From contig JAWNZC010000091.1 of NCBI GenBank assembly GCA_035771165.1, forward strand, positions 394,501 to 458,500: DNA of 64,000 nt, in the 5' to 3' direction. Both the position numbers and the translations under genes were made by a program. The notes under the pieces are model-generated. The model did no database searches. It worked only from the letters and a program-made list of their open reading frames with translations, and had not been told where the DNA came from. Position 1 is the stretch's first letter. Each line of letters begins with the position of its first letter. This document shows, piece by piece, positions 31,140 through 42,789 of the stretch. This DNA comes from Paragorgia papillata. Lineage: Eukaryota > Cnidaria > Anthozoa > Scleralcyonacea > Coralliidae.

Positions 31140-34100
31140 GTTGCTGGCGGAGCAATCAGTCTTGAAGAGTTAAAAGAATTTGCGACTCACCTTAAACTTA
31201 TAAGACCAATTCAGAATACGATGTGTGCTTATCTCGGCAAAAAATGGGCGGAGATTGAAGAAAAAGTTGGAGAAAAGGTTTCCCCACAGCAACTTGAACG
31301 ATTCGCAGTAAGTTAATGTTTTTGTACCTTATATATAATATTACAGAGTTATAGAGTAATCTTTTTGTGACCAAGTCCATCCTATTGAAAAACTATCCTC
31401 GGTCCGAGATATATGTTGCATAAGGTATTTCGTTGTTCTTTTGTCTCAGCATAGCGTTAAAATTGTTGGTATGTCTTGTGGTGTTTAGTTACCGCTCACA
31501 AATTTGCACAACTTAAAACGAAAACATGCTGAAATAAGAATGTTGAAGTGCTTTTCGAGACCGGTAATCCTCGGTTTAACAATGGACCTAAACCGTGCAA
31601 CAGATTTCTTTTTGAGAAGAACATTTCTTAGTATTATGTTGTGTTGTGTTGCGTTGCGTTGCGTTGCCCTGCGTTGCGTTGCGTTGCGTTGCCCTGCCCT
31701 GCCCTGCCCTGCCCTTCTCTTCTCTTCTCTTGTTTGTTTGTTTGTTTGTTTGTTTGTTTGTTTGTTTGTTTGTTTGTTTGTTTGTTTGTTTGTTTGTTTG
31801 TTTGTTTGTTTGTTTGTTTGTTTGTTTGTTTGTTTGTTTGTTTGTTTGTTTGTTTGTGTTTGTTTGTTTGTTTGTTTGTTTGTTTGTTTGTTTGTTTGTT
31901 TGTTTGTTTGTTTGTTTGTTTGTTTGTTTGTTTGTTACTTTTAGTGCAAGGATGGTCTGACACAGTATATAGCCTTGTTAACATGCATAATGTAACTAAT
32001 ATGACGATAACATGTCGTTTTTAGGGTAAAAATTAAACAGACGTCATCTTTAAAAAGTTCTTGGATCAAGTAAAAGAGCAAATGAATGGTGAAAAAGAAA
32101 GGGATGCTTTTATAGAGTCATCAGACGTCTACATGAACAATAACCACAATAAAGGTGTGATCTGCGAATGCGACGATGTCATGACAGTGGAACAACGTTC
32201 CCGTGTCCAGAATGGCAGCGGATTCTCTCTGTCTATCTATAAACTACCGCCAAATTTTACTAGCGAGGTAAGTCTGCTAAGCCAAATAAAAAAACTAATT
32301 TCACTATGATATGACCGAGTACTGATTAGATTTACACCAGAAAACAAGATAACGAAAATTGTAATGAAGTACGAGAGCCAGCCATTGCCAAGATTTTCTG
32401 AATGTCGATCGCTCAGTTAAGGGCTGCGTGGGCAAGTGGACTGCTTGACAATATGTAAGCAGTCTCGACAAAAAGGCCTGCCCCGAAACGTTGACGAAAT
32501 GACGTTTCCTTCTTATTTTACTTTTTCAGGCGTTAGTATCCCATACTGAAACAATTGTACGCTTGGTAGAAAGAGTAAATTTTAGCACTCTGCAAATATT
32601 CAACATCATTATATGGGGTGACGCTGAAGAAATATTTCGCGCGAAAAAATGGATTGATGATAATCGAGGGCCTTGTGTTGAGGTTGGCTATGTAAACAGA
32701 ACAGATGCTATACCTTCAGGTACCGGTACAAAGTATAACTAACATGCCAATATCATTATATCTTAATTCATGATGTGTACAAGGCTTATATCGTTCTCCA
32801 AAGCAAAGAAAGAAGCGCAGTCCGGCAGAAGAGTCTTCACGATGTTGCGAGGGGTGAAAAAACTTTTCCAAAATCTCTTATTTGTATCTATGACCATCAA
32901 CGCCCGACTATAATTCTCTCAAGTGGAGTATTAATTTCCTAAGCCATACATACCTACATCACCTTTCGGATGGCCTCGATTGGTTAAAAACAAGTTTTAT
33001 TAGTTAATTGACTTATCTTGTAATCCAGAGAAACAAATTGTCTAAATTTCATCAGAGTGATCAGGTTAGTTTAACACAAGGCGTTCACTTTCTCTTGTTT
33101 CATAAAGTAAGAGCTATCATCGTCAAAATCAGTCGGAGGTCGGAACTAGAGATATACAGTACTTCTAGAGGAGTTAGGGTTGTGAGAATTTCTCGATATA
33201 GACATTTGATTAATATATTGGTTAGTTGGTCGATTGATTTTCGCAATATTTCGTATATGTGTCATCCAACGGTCATTGCATGGTATGTTGACACAAATTA
33301 TGAGCAAAGAAACTCTGTAATTTATGATGTTGTTTTGAATTACACTATTACAGCAAATCTGGGAATGACAAAATCTGTTTCCTCCTTTTTGGTCTATCAT
33401 GCAGCAATTCGTCCAGAGATGCTACGAGACCATTTCAACTTTGATCAATTGGGTGGAAGCTTAATATGTAGTACAGCTTCCTCTGACGTGGAGGTACATA
33501 GAGTTTATACGACGATTCTCTCATGACGATGATTGGATTCTAGACATTAATTCCTCTGACGGTTTGTTAACGTGAAAACATATAATCTTTAAAGAGAAAG
33601 TCTTTTCTATTCCAAATGAAATTATAGTAAATAAAAATTATTTCAACAGAACAGCCTACATATCAGTGAGGGGGTGTTTACATGAGGCCGGCCCAACCTG
33701 GCTGAACTGACTTTAGGTCGGTTGTAGTGTTTTAAACAGAATCTACATATCTAATTCGAACCGATTCGGACTACAAAAAAAACCTATTTTTAACCGACGT
33801 ATTGGAAACCAAGGCCATGTAATTGGACCGGTCTCATGTAAACAAAACCTAAACTCGCCCTGAGTATCACAGGGCCCATGCAAAACTGCAGGGTGAGATG
33901 ACAGTCTTCACGTGATGAGCGGTAAATAGTCTGGCGCTATATGACTAGTAATATAAAATTGCAGAGTGAAATAATAAAAGGGAATTCCAAGTGTGCAGGA
34001 TAAACAAAAACAGAACTCATAAGGGAGAGCATTATTAGGGTTTGAAGCTAATGAGAATGTATTTTCAAATAGTGTTCGTTCTTACGTTCTATGCCATATT

Positions 34101-34462
34101 AGAAATTGTCGTCATTAAATTCCAAGTTTTCTTTTAAGTTAACGTCGTCACACTTCGCCATACTCCATTTCTCTATCTATTCACGTTCCTCTCTGACCAA
34201 GGGACCAAATTAACCTTATCTGTATTTCGATTTGTATTTCACCACTGCCTAGTATAGGAAGCACGTTAAGTTATATGCATTTTTGCAGGTCAATGTCATA
34301 TGCAGTTTTTTAAACGACTGTTTCCCCCATTTGGTTTTACATTTAGGATCAGCTGTTATTGCTGCACTGGAGTTTAAAAGAAATGCTGTGTGCCTTCAAA
34401 GCTCAGACGATGCCATATTTATGATACGTAGAAAACGTTCGCAGTTCATATCTCAGAAATGA
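31140..34462 (+). CDS. Possible multi-exon gene with methylase-like last exon
   Basis: Candidate exons: 31140-31307 (GT donor GTAAGT; FATHLKLIRPIQNTM), about 32037-32267 (donor GTAAGT), 32530-32719 and 34347-34462. The last two join in phase (G|GA), giving SGSAVIAALEFKRNAVCLQ followed by FMIRRKRS and a stop. That resembles the final motif of N4/N6 DNA methylases (GSGST.AAL..GRN...E). The exon before it has IFNIIIWGDAEEIF, which fits the same type loosely. No DPPY/SPPY motif is visible, and the 31307-to-32037 junction is not in phase. A second open frame (33008-33526, 172 codons) lies in the long intron. A degenerate or mis-modelled gene is possible. Confidence 0.3.
31638..31935. repeat. GTTGC / CCCTG / TTCTC pentamers, then (TTTG)n
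   Basis: Serial blocks of GTTGC, CCTGC and TTCTC pentamers run into about 200 bases of perfect TTTG tetramer, with one TTTGTG interruption near 31857. Frames through it encode Cys-Leu-Phe-Val or Lys-Gln-Thr-Asn runs and are not genes. Confidence 0.97.
33008..33526 (+). CDS. Unrecognised ORF of 172 codons within an intron
   Basis: A hydrophobic, Ile/Val/Arg-rich frame (VRVVRISRYRHLINILVSW) without a family match. It lies between two exons that splice in phase without it. Long for chance at this composition, but there is no other support; a decayed element is as likely as a gene. Confidence 0.2.
   Translation: MTYLVIQRNKLSKFHQSDQVSLTQGVHFLLFHKVRAIIVKISRRSELEIYSTSRGVRVVRISRYRHLINILVSWSIDFRNISYMCHPTVIAWYVDTNYEQRNSVIYDVVLNYTITANLGMTKSVSSFLVYHAAIRPEMLRDHFNFDQLGGSLICSTASSDVEVHRVYTTILS
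33527..34346. other. No gene recognised
   Basis: Intron-like sequence of mixed composition ending in a polypyrimidine tract and CATTTAG acceptor at 34345-34346. Nothing else is supported. Confidence 0.3.
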
Positions 34463-34592
34463 ATTTACAAGCCTGATAGGCCCTATCAGGCTTAAGGCAA
34501 TAAAAAATCTACTTTTACTTTTAGTTCACTTTACTCTTACTTCATAATTTTGTCTTTTAATTGATTAGAGAAATTTAGATGTAAAGACCTAT

Positions 34593-34880
34593 AGGGTTGG
34601 GAAAATTTTTGCCAACCCTATTGTTTTTATTAACTGTTATATTCTATAGATTTTGCAGACAAAAGTATAAGGTTGGGAAAATTTTTGCCAACCCTATCGT
34701 TTTCATTAACTTTTATATTCTATAGATTTTGCAGCCAAAACTATAGAGTTGAGAAAATTTTTGCCAACCCTATCATTTTCATTAACTGTTACATTCTATA
34801 GATTTTTCAGACAAAACTACAGGGTTGGAAACCTTTTTGCCAACGTTATCATTCTCATTCACCAGACCAAAAAATATATA
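34593..34880. repeat. Four 76-bp tandem units with palindromic core
   Basis: Starts at 34593, 34669, 34745 and 34821, so an exact 76-bp period. The core GGTTGGGAAAATTTTTGCC plus AACCC is a palindrome. The last unit is the most diverged. Possibly a remnant subterminal array. Confidence 0.9.
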
Positions 34881-35325
34881 GTGTTGGTCAACGTATAAAT
34901 TTTACAGAGCATGAACTTAAGTAATTCTGCAGAAAAAAAATATGTCATAGTTTAGTTGTTATTATATTACCTTATTTTTGCAGCGATTTTTTTTAGTTCG
35001 CATAATATACATATAGGGATTGAAAAAGTGACCAATAAGTAAAATAATTTTTAAACTTTCAAATAAAACATGTTTTTTCAAACGTTTCTTTTCGCATATT
35101 TTTAAAAATTACCAGATTTTTGTGTGTACTTTTAGCACTAATCTTATTTTTAAAAAATAATGAACGTTTTTGCGAACAAAAAGGAGGAAAATCGCAAAAT
35201 TCGACTTAAATACCTCAAAATTAGCACTTTGGAATTTCACGAAATAGTTTGGAACGCGTTACAGTTTTAGATCTCTTACTTCGTATTGATTCCGTACTTG
35301 GTTTAGCGGCTCGTTTTCGGCTTCC
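34881..35325. other. AT-rich stretch, nothing recognised
   Basis: T- and A-rich sequence with no frame, repeat or RNA gene I can support. Confidence 0.3.
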
Positions 35326-35943
35326 TTATCCGGTCTGGATAGATACCTCGGGTATCGACGGTTCACAAGAGACTTGACAATCAGAAATATCCTCTAGTTC
35401 GGCCATAAATGAATCGTCGTTCCAATCCATTCTGAAGGATTCGTGTTGCTTGTTCGACCAACCATCCATTAACGAGGGTATCGCCGGTTTGGGGGCCTGA
35501 CCGCCAGGGATATCGGCCATCTCGGCCATAAACGAATCATCGTTCCAATCTCGCTTGAAGGATTCGCGTTACTCGTCCGACCAACCATCCATTAGCAGCG
35601 TAGAAATCCCACAACGTTCGTTCTCCAAATCACACTCCAAGGCAATCGACAATATAGTAATACGTTGCAATAAGACTGCTTCCTTATGCCTATCCTCGAA
35701 ATCAAACAGCCATTCCAGCGCCTCAATTTCTTCGACGGTGGAACAACCTTTGATTACATCGATAAGATCCATTGCTGTTAATGAAACAAAACGTATATTA
35801 AACTCTGATAAAATATACAAATAGTGAACGTTGTCAGGCAATATAAAACGAATAAGTGCAAAACATCTTACCTTAAAATCAGGCAAAAATATCTTCGAAA
35901 ATATCTCCCAAGAAAACGCTATATCGCAGACAGTAAACTCCAC
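35326..35943 (-). pseudogene. Two-exon host-like gene with internal duplication and a stop
   Basis: Exon A (about 35943-35874) ends at a good donor (GTAAGA). Exon B starts after a CATTAACAG acceptor near 35774 with MDLIDVIKGCSTVEEIEALEW and runs to the stop at 35326. It contains two tandem copies of a unit of about 37 residues (LMDGWS ... ESFKRDWNDDSFMAEM and LMDGWS ... ESFRMDWNDDSFMAEL). A TAA at 35569-35571 in the first copy replaces the CAA of the second. No family recognised. It is divergent from the exon at 36510. Confidence 0.4.
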
Positions 35944-36048
35944 AAGTAAAACACTTTAGGAAAAGTAGCAACTATACGAAATCACAGAGCTTATACAGCT
36001 TCATGAGCACTAGTTATCCCTGGGTCCTGCCCAATCATGTCACAGGCG

Positions 36049-36121
36049 TGAGTCATTCGTGAGTCATGCATGAGTCACGCGTGAGTCATGCACGAGTCTC
36101 GCGTGAGTCATGCGTGAGTCA
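36049..36121. promoter_or_regulatory. Seven-unit 11-bp array of AP-1-type TGAGTCA sites
   Basis: TGAGTCA recurs every 11 bases (first at 36049, last at 36115), separated by 4-bp spacers such as TGCG; six copies are exact and the fifth is CGAGTCT. The AP-1 consensus is TGA(G/C)TCA. The spacing is close to one helical turn, and the array lies between two divergent gene starts. Confidence 0.6.
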
Positions 36122-36509
36122 TGCTGAATATTAATGAGGCGGCATCCCTTTGGACACTGGATGGGGGGGGGGGGGGTCATCTACTCACAACTCTTGTTCT
36201 ATATAATCATATATCAACTACATAAAATTTATAAAATACAAGTTCAATCTACAATGATGCCTTCGTACGCAGAGTTTCACGCACGTGCTGGTCCATGCAG
36301 TTTTATTTGGTTGACTTTTATAACTATGATCATGTTATATCTATGATCATGTACCTCAGCAGGGGATATAAACCTTCCCAGAGTTCCATTTGCACTCATG
36401 CATCTTGTGTTACAGTGTTACACTTTACAAGTTGTCACTTTCAAACGCTTTCAGAGACAGTGTCAAGTATTCGTAGGATTTGTTTGAGAGTTTCAGTTCT
36501 TTGGTCGTT
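36122..36509 (+). promoter_or_regulatory. Core promoter region of a plus-strand gene
   Basis: Contains a G run (about 36162-36177) and a TATA-like GATATAAA at 36365-36372, about 145 bases before the ATG at 36510. With the AP-1 array this forms a plausible divergent promoter. Confidence 0.35.
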
Positions 36510-36734
36510 ATGTCTGATGCTAGTGACGCGAACTCCGAAGGAATAGATATAAACGACACCAACGTCAGTTTAGAAGACGACGAGGAAAGCATAAATAATA
36601 CCACAGCCCACAGGGGAGACGTTTAATGATATGAATGCTAGTGCCTTTGTTGGCGCGCCAACTTCAGTGGCAAGAAAATACTCAAGGCAATTCGTCCATT
36701 CGAACGACAGAGAAAAGTGCCCATGGATCTTAAG
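36510..36734 (+). pseudogene. First exon of an unrecognised gene, one frameshift
   Basis: ATG at 36510 (MSDASDANSEGIDINDTNVS), acidic. The frame closes at a TAA near 36624, but a one-base shift leads into ETFNDMNASAFVGAPTSVARK and HSNDREKCPWILR, ending at a TTAAG|GTTTGT donor. The downstream sequence is an intronic satellite; no second exon is identified. Confidence 0.35.
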
Positions 36735-36849
36735 GTTTGTAGGGCATTGCGCCTTTTTTAATTCACTACCTGTCGACTTGATAAGACCTCATTAATGTGG
36801 GTGATCCTGGCAATTATTTTGTCCTTATAAAACTTTTGATGTGCCCTAA

Positions 36850-38450
36850 GTTTATAATCTATAACGTTAAGGATTGATATATGTAATATGTTTATGATAA
36901 ACTAATTCTATATTACAATGGTAATCTGGCTCGTGTCCTGATTTTTCGTCTGAATGCACACAGATTGTCGATTGTACACATTACTTCTCATTAAAACTAA
37001 ATAATTAAATTTGTCATTTCTTAGGATGCCCATTTATGTGTTTTTGATAAACTAATTTTATATTGCAATGATAATCTGGCTCGTGTCCAGATGTTTCGTC
37101 TGAATGCACACAGATTGTCTATTGTATACAGCTGACTACATTAAAACTAAATAATTAAATTTGTCATCCCTTAGGATACACATTTATATAAGTTCATGAA
37201 AAACTAATTTTATATTGCAATGATAATCTGGCTCGTGTCCTGATGTTTCACCTGAATGCACACAGATTGTCTATTGTAAAACTAAATAATTAAATTTAGT
37301 CACCTCTTAGGATGCACATATATATGTTTTAATAAGAAACTAATTTTATGTTGCAATGATAATCTGGCTCGTATCCTGATGTTTCGTCTGAATGCACACA
37401 GATTGTCTATTGTACATTAAAACTAAATAATTAAATTTGTCATTTCTTAGGATGCACATTTATATGTTTATTGTAAACAGCTGTACATTAAATCTAAATA
37501 ATTAAATTTGTGATCTCTTAGGATACACATTGATATATGTTTATAATAAACTAATTCTATATTGCAATGATACATGTAATCTGACTCGTGTCCTGATCGG
37601 TTTCGTCTGAATGCACACAGATTGTCTATTGTCTATTGTACATTAAAGCTAAATAATTAAATTTAGTAACCTCTTAGGATGCACATTTATATGTTTTAAT
37701 AATAAACTAATTTTATGTTGCAGTGATAATCTGGCTCGTGTCCTGATGTTTCGTCTGAATGCACACAGATTGTCTATTGTACATTAAAACTAAATAATTA
37801 CATTTAGTAACCTCTTAGGATGCACATATATATGTCTTAATAATAAACTAATTTTATGTTGCAATGATAATCTGGCTCGTGTCCTAATGTTTCGTCTGAA
37901 TACACACAGCTGTACATTAAAACTGGATAATTAAATTAGTGATCTCTTAGGATACACGTTTATATATGTTTATGAAAAACTAATTTTATATTGCAATGAT
38001 AATCTGGCTCATGTCCTGATGGTTCGTCTGAACGCACACAAATTGTCTATTGTACATTAAAACTAAATAATTAAATTTAGTCACCCTTAAGATGCACATT
38101 TATATGTTTTAATAATAAACTAATTTTATGTTGCAATGATAATCTGGCTCGTGTCCTGATGTTTCGTCTGAATGCACACAGATTGTCTATTGTACACAGC
38201 TGTACATTAAAACTAAATAATTAAATTTGTCATCTCTTAGGATACACATTGATATATGTTTATAATAAACTAATTCTATATTGCAATGATAATCTGGCTC
38301 GTGTTCTGATATTTCGTCCGAATGCACACAGATTGTCTTTTGTACACACTAAAACTAAATAATTAAATTTAGTCATCTCTTAGGATGCACATTTATAAAT
38401 TTATGATAAACTTAAATTCTATATTGCAATGATAATCTGGCTCGCAATGG
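36850..38450. repeat. Eleven diverged 133-218 bp (mostly 140-150 bp) tandem units
   Basis: AATCTGGCTCGTGTCC recurs near 36923, 37073, 37225, 37361, 37579, 37729, 37868, 38001, 38141, 38291 and 38431. Each unit also contains CACACAGATTGTCTATTGT, TAAATAATTAAATTTG and a splice-acceptor-like CTCTTAG before GATGCACAT. Confidence 0.9.
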
Positions 38451-39096
38451 TTTCCTCTAAGAAACAGTGAACTTATCCAATTAATAAATATTTTCGCAAG
38501 GAGATCAATGTGTATTGCTACTGCATAAATTTTAATATGCCTTTATGCCGTACCTCTTACAGAAATTCATATCAACGAGTGATGCACGCATTGCCTGAGC
38601 TCGTTTACCGGGCGCTGCGATAAGTAAAGTGCGAATACAACAAACGACAACAATTTTTGTTTTTTGGTATAAAATTTGGCTATGGGTAGCTAACCAAATA
38701 CCCAATAGCCGTTTTATTAAATTGGTACATTATAGATAAAAATAACTTTTAAAATAAATTGTCAAATTTGAAGTTCCAACTTGTGCCCGGTAAAGGTGAG
38801 GGCCTAAACATGCCACAGCACCGTAAACAACGTGACGATGCCGCCCCACCCAAGGCAAATGCGGGAAAATCACTCGAGGCAAACAATATAATATTGATAA
38901 AATCTGATCTGCTTGTACTCTGTCCCAAAGATAACCGCCCTTGCAAGTCATCAAAAGGAAAAAGTTGCCGCAAATCATGCCACTTCGGAAAAAATTGCTA
39001 CAAAGACCTGAGTAAATGTGTACAAGTTGTGCTAAACTGATGTACACATTTAGACCCAAATATCTCCCCAGCAGATATGTAGGTGCATAAAACAAT
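38451..39096. other. 3' flank of the YR retroelement
   Basis: Contains a hairpin (GGCTATGGG and CCCAATAGCC, about 38680-38712). Overlapping short frames on both strands (38730-39095) have no family support. It may include the retroelement's 3' terminal region, but I cannot identify its repeats. Confidence 0.3.
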
Positions 39097-39961
39097 TCAC
39101 GTACTGCAATTTGGTATTCGAATATATTTATGGAATGCGTTCGAGCGCCATCGTCCTAGAGTACGAATCTGACTGTCAGACAAGCCTCGTTCCGCGGCAT
39201 GAGATGCTGCCCCTATTCTAAAGCTATGACCTTTATACCTTGCCGGGTCAAGCCCACACTGCTTAATGCAGGAAGCCAGCTGATTTGCAAAAGTTGCGCG
39301 AGGTACCGGTTCGTTGCTTTTCGTGAGAAAAAGAGCACCAGAGGTACGACCACGCAATTGTAGGTAATCGTTGAGGAACTGTACTGGGCAAACTTTACAC
39401 TCTCGTGTTTGTGGAATGTCAATGGAAAACGGTCTTTGGTTGTAACAATGTTTGTAGTTACGGAAAGTAACAGTTGCTTTGATAGGTGTAATCGCCAGCT
39501 GATTAAATTGCAGAGGTGGACATACCTCAGACTTGCCAGACAATGTCATTTCGCCAATGCGCAAATAAGCTGCGAAACAATCGTATCTCGTAGTTGGATC
39601 CCAGGCTAACGGCCGCCTCGAGAAGACGGTGCAGAATAGGAAGCGTAATGGGTAGCCGAGTATCGAGACGATGGCCAACCTTACTGTAACCTTTGAGTAT
39701 TTGGAGGATGTAGAAAACTTTTGTAGGACCCGGCAGATCTAACAACCTGTGGGAGTATCCAATGGCCGAGATGTACGTGTTAACCGTCGAAGGCGCATAA
39801 TTTTGATTGAACAGGTAAGCTATGAAAATAGCAAGAGTTGTTGGTGCTATCGGTAAAGCAAAGTTAGCAGTATGAAACACTGCGTGATGAAATAAATGAA
39901 AAAGCTTCCATGCTCGTTGATAAGTCGGCCTCGAAGACGGTTGTAGGCTAGACGTCATCAA
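39097..39961 (-). pseudogene. Tyrosine recombinase of YR retroelement
   Basis: The C-terminal catalytic part reads GHSFRIGAASHAAERG, then LGRWRSNAFHKYIRI: the HxxR box and the catalytic Tyr of the tyrosine recombinase fold, which inserts the circular DNA copy. The N-terminal half (RPTYQRAWKLFHLFHHAVF, APSTVNTYISAIGYSHRLL) is the SAM-like core-binding domain. A one-base shift near 39570 separates the halves. Its start is unclear because the frame is open further upstream across another shift, so it may be the C-terminal part of a Pol polyprotein. Confidence 0.85.
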
Positions 39962-39966
39962 CTTGG

Positions 39967-41894
39967 TTACGATATCTGCCAGTTGCGTGGTAACAGGTGA
40001 GATGGAATGTCCGTCGGTTCCGGATCCATGTGCTTTGGTGCCAAATGCTTGAAAGTTCCGACCTGCAAGCGAGATAGTGAATCGGCCAAGGTATTTTTGA
40101 CACCGGGAATATGCTTTGCCCTAAATCTGATATTCTTGTTTAAGCAAATAAGAACTAACTTCCGAACAAAAAACATTAGGGGCCTGTCCCGGCAAGATTG
40201 CTTGTTAATTATATAAACAAGAGCTTCGTTGTCAGTAAAGAAAAGGATAGACTGGTTTCGCATATAATCACCCCATAGATAGAGGCTCAAGACGATAGGA
40301 TAGAATTCAAGTACCGCTATATTGGTATGTAACCATTCTTTTGGCCATTTCCCATAACACCAGTAAGAACCAAATACGGCCCCGTAACCCAGACTACCTG
40401 CTGCATCTGTGTGCAAGTGTAAGGTTTTTGATGTTTGCCACCGTTCATCTAAGAAACAATTTCGCCCATTAAATGCAGACAAAAAGGATAACCACACATT
40501 CAGGTCAGCTTTTACTTCCTTTGTTAATCGTATAAAATGTCGCTGAGAACGTACGCCGGCAGTGAGATCGATCAATCTGCGAAGAAAGGCACGGCCTGGT
40601 ACCACCACAGAACATGCAAAATTTAGGAGCCCACAAAGTGATTGGATTTCGGTCAATGTGACCTTCTTACGAGTTAAAAAAGAGGTTATGGCATCAATGC
40701 ATTTTGTTAGTTTTTCCTGTGGTAGCCTAGCCTCCATCGCTATAGTATCGAGTTCAATACCGGCGAACGACAAGGTCGTAGCGGGCCCAAAGGTTTTATC
40801 TGGTGCCATGGGAATGCCTAAATAGTTGCATAAAGAGAGAAACATGTCCAGTTGTCGCTGACACATGAATCGACTCTTTGCGACGAGGAGAAAATCGTCA
40901 AGTAAATGAATAAGATAGTCGAACAGCAATTTGTGTTTTGCAATCCATTCAATTGCAGTGCTAAACGCCTCAAAAGTCTTGCATGAACTAGCACAACCCA
41001 TAGGCATACACCGATCAAAATAATATAGTTCTCGCCATTTCATACCCAGTAACGGATAGTCTTTTGCGGTTGAATAGGAATCAAACGAAATGCGTTACGA
41101 ATATCGGTTTTTGCCAAATGACAGCCTCGACCTGCCGCCTTTATACAACGTATAGCATCAGCAATAGTTGCATAATGGACAGTGGTGTTGTCTGCGGCTA
41201 TACCGTCGTTGACGGAAGTTCCCTTGGGAAACGATAAGTGATGTATCAAGCGAAACTCCCCTGGTACCTTCTTTGGAACAACCCCAAGAGGAGACACTCG
41301 AAACTGAGGAAATGGCGGGTGCTTAAAAGGTCCGGCTATCCGATTAACAGCTAATTCTTTAATTATCTTCATGTCAACAACTTCGGGGTGTTGGATTGCA
41401 GAACACAAATTACTTCCTTCGAAAGATTGATGATGACCGTCGAAATGCAACGGAAAACCATTGGTGAAACCGGAAAGAAGAAAATTAACATTTTTAACAT
41501 TATACCCTTGGAGGAAATGACAAAGTCGATCAACTTTTATTGGCGTTGGAATCGCCGACTTTGGGGTTGTTTGCATTTCTAGCCGTTGTTTTTTGGGGAC
41601 GAAAATTACATTGAACGGCCTTGTGGCGTCCATTACATTTAAAGCAGTTGTGGTTGTGGGCACAGCCGGCACAATCCCCCCCTTTATGAAATTGAAAACA
41701 GTAACCACGAGGGACAGAAATGGACGGTTTCTGACGATTGTGCGGCGCATAAGCAGGCACAGGTTTTTGGTTAGGTATATATTGTGACCGTAACCAAAGT
41801 TCCCCCTGAATTTCCCCCCAAGGCAGGCTTGCTTTCTCGTCATAAAAACGCCAGTTATGCCCTCGCGCTGCCAAGTCCTGGACAAGCTCGCCAT
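39967..41894 (-). pseudogene. Reverse transcriptase and RNase H of YR retroelement
   Basis: N-terminal RT part (41894-41040): FRLIHHLSFPKGTSVNDGI, then AKTDIRNAFRLIPI. After a one-base shift in an A run near 41062 it continues as FDRCMPMGCASSCKTFE and the active site LIHLLDDFLLV. RNase H follows: LHLHTDAAGSLGYGAVFG, AVLEFYPIVLSL, FFTDNEALVYIIN and HIPGVKNTLADSLSR. The enzyme makes and clears the cDNA. Only the shift breaks it, so it may be young or a sequencing artefact. Confidence 0.85.
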
Positions 41895-42677
41895 ACTTCA
41901 TGAGGGCTGGGGCCTCAGATGGGAATTTACTCGTATAAATACCCACGAAAATGTGGAAAGCGTGAAGCCACGACTCTACCGTGTTAATCTTTTTAGTTTT
42001 GGTTGCCGGTTCAAGACATAACGACGGTGCATCACCAACCGAATTATTAAGGCTAATTCTAAATTTGTTTTCCATATGCGGATTGGTCATAAGTGACCCA
42101 AAATCAATAAACTCTTGATTCCAAATTTTGAGACGCGTTTTGTCAGAAACTCTGGCATCAATAGGTAGATTCATTGACGAAAACAACCGTGATGGAAGGG
42201 GCTGGGATGCACTGGGTAGCTGCTCACCTGTAATGGCAGAATGAGCAGTCGCCATAGAATGCTGCACCAGCGAAGAAACTGTTGAGAATGGAGGAAGGTC
42301 AGCTGTAGCAGAGGATTCCGACTGCGATGGCAATGTTGTAATTAGAGGTACCATAGGACTCTGTGCCACTGCCAGTGGCAAATTGGTTTGTATGAGCGAA
42401 GTGACATTTTTGGTTACTTCTTCAGTGACGAGATAATCTGAGCCATGACGCTGTCATTAACTAAAGGCAAAGGCTGTTCCTGGACACTCTGACCCGAGGA
42501 CGTCGTAACAGGTGTAGACACGGCAACAGTGTCAGTGGTAGGCAAGACCGACGCAGTGGACCGTACGCGTCTGCGTTGTCGAGATGGCTCCGAAACGCTA
42601 GGTGTCGATGATGACCGTTTATAGATCATTATTGTAGATCGGCGTGGAGGCATTCTGAAAAAGGTACAAGAGAGCAA
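41530..42677 (-). pseudogene. Gag-like protein with Cys/His knuckle
   Basis: Starts MPPRRSTIMIYKRSSSTPSV, basic and low-complexity; a one-base shift near 42414 leads to a middle region (SSMNLPIDARVSDKTRLKIW, VESWLHAFHIFVGIYTSKFP) common in DIRS-type ORF1. A Cys/His cluster (GDCAGCAHNHNCFKCNGRH) lies near the C-terminus and probably binds RNA. It overlaps the RT frame, as is usual for this order. Confidence 0.7.
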
Positions 42678-42789
42678 GCCGGTGCCTACTATATAGACAC
42701 GTTATATTAGATTAATCTTGTAACATTGCCTCCCATAATAAGCAATCAACAAAAAGCAAGTACTGAAAGAGCGCCGCCGAATAGACCAA

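Noticed and set aside
31634..32024. Long frames on both strands (Cys-Leu-Phe-Val and Lys-Gln-Thr-Asn runs)
   Set aside because: They are created by a TTTG tetranucleotide repeat that is open in several frames.
38730..39095. Overlapping frames on both strands after the recombinase
   Set aside because: No family motif in any; open on both strands by chance of composition.
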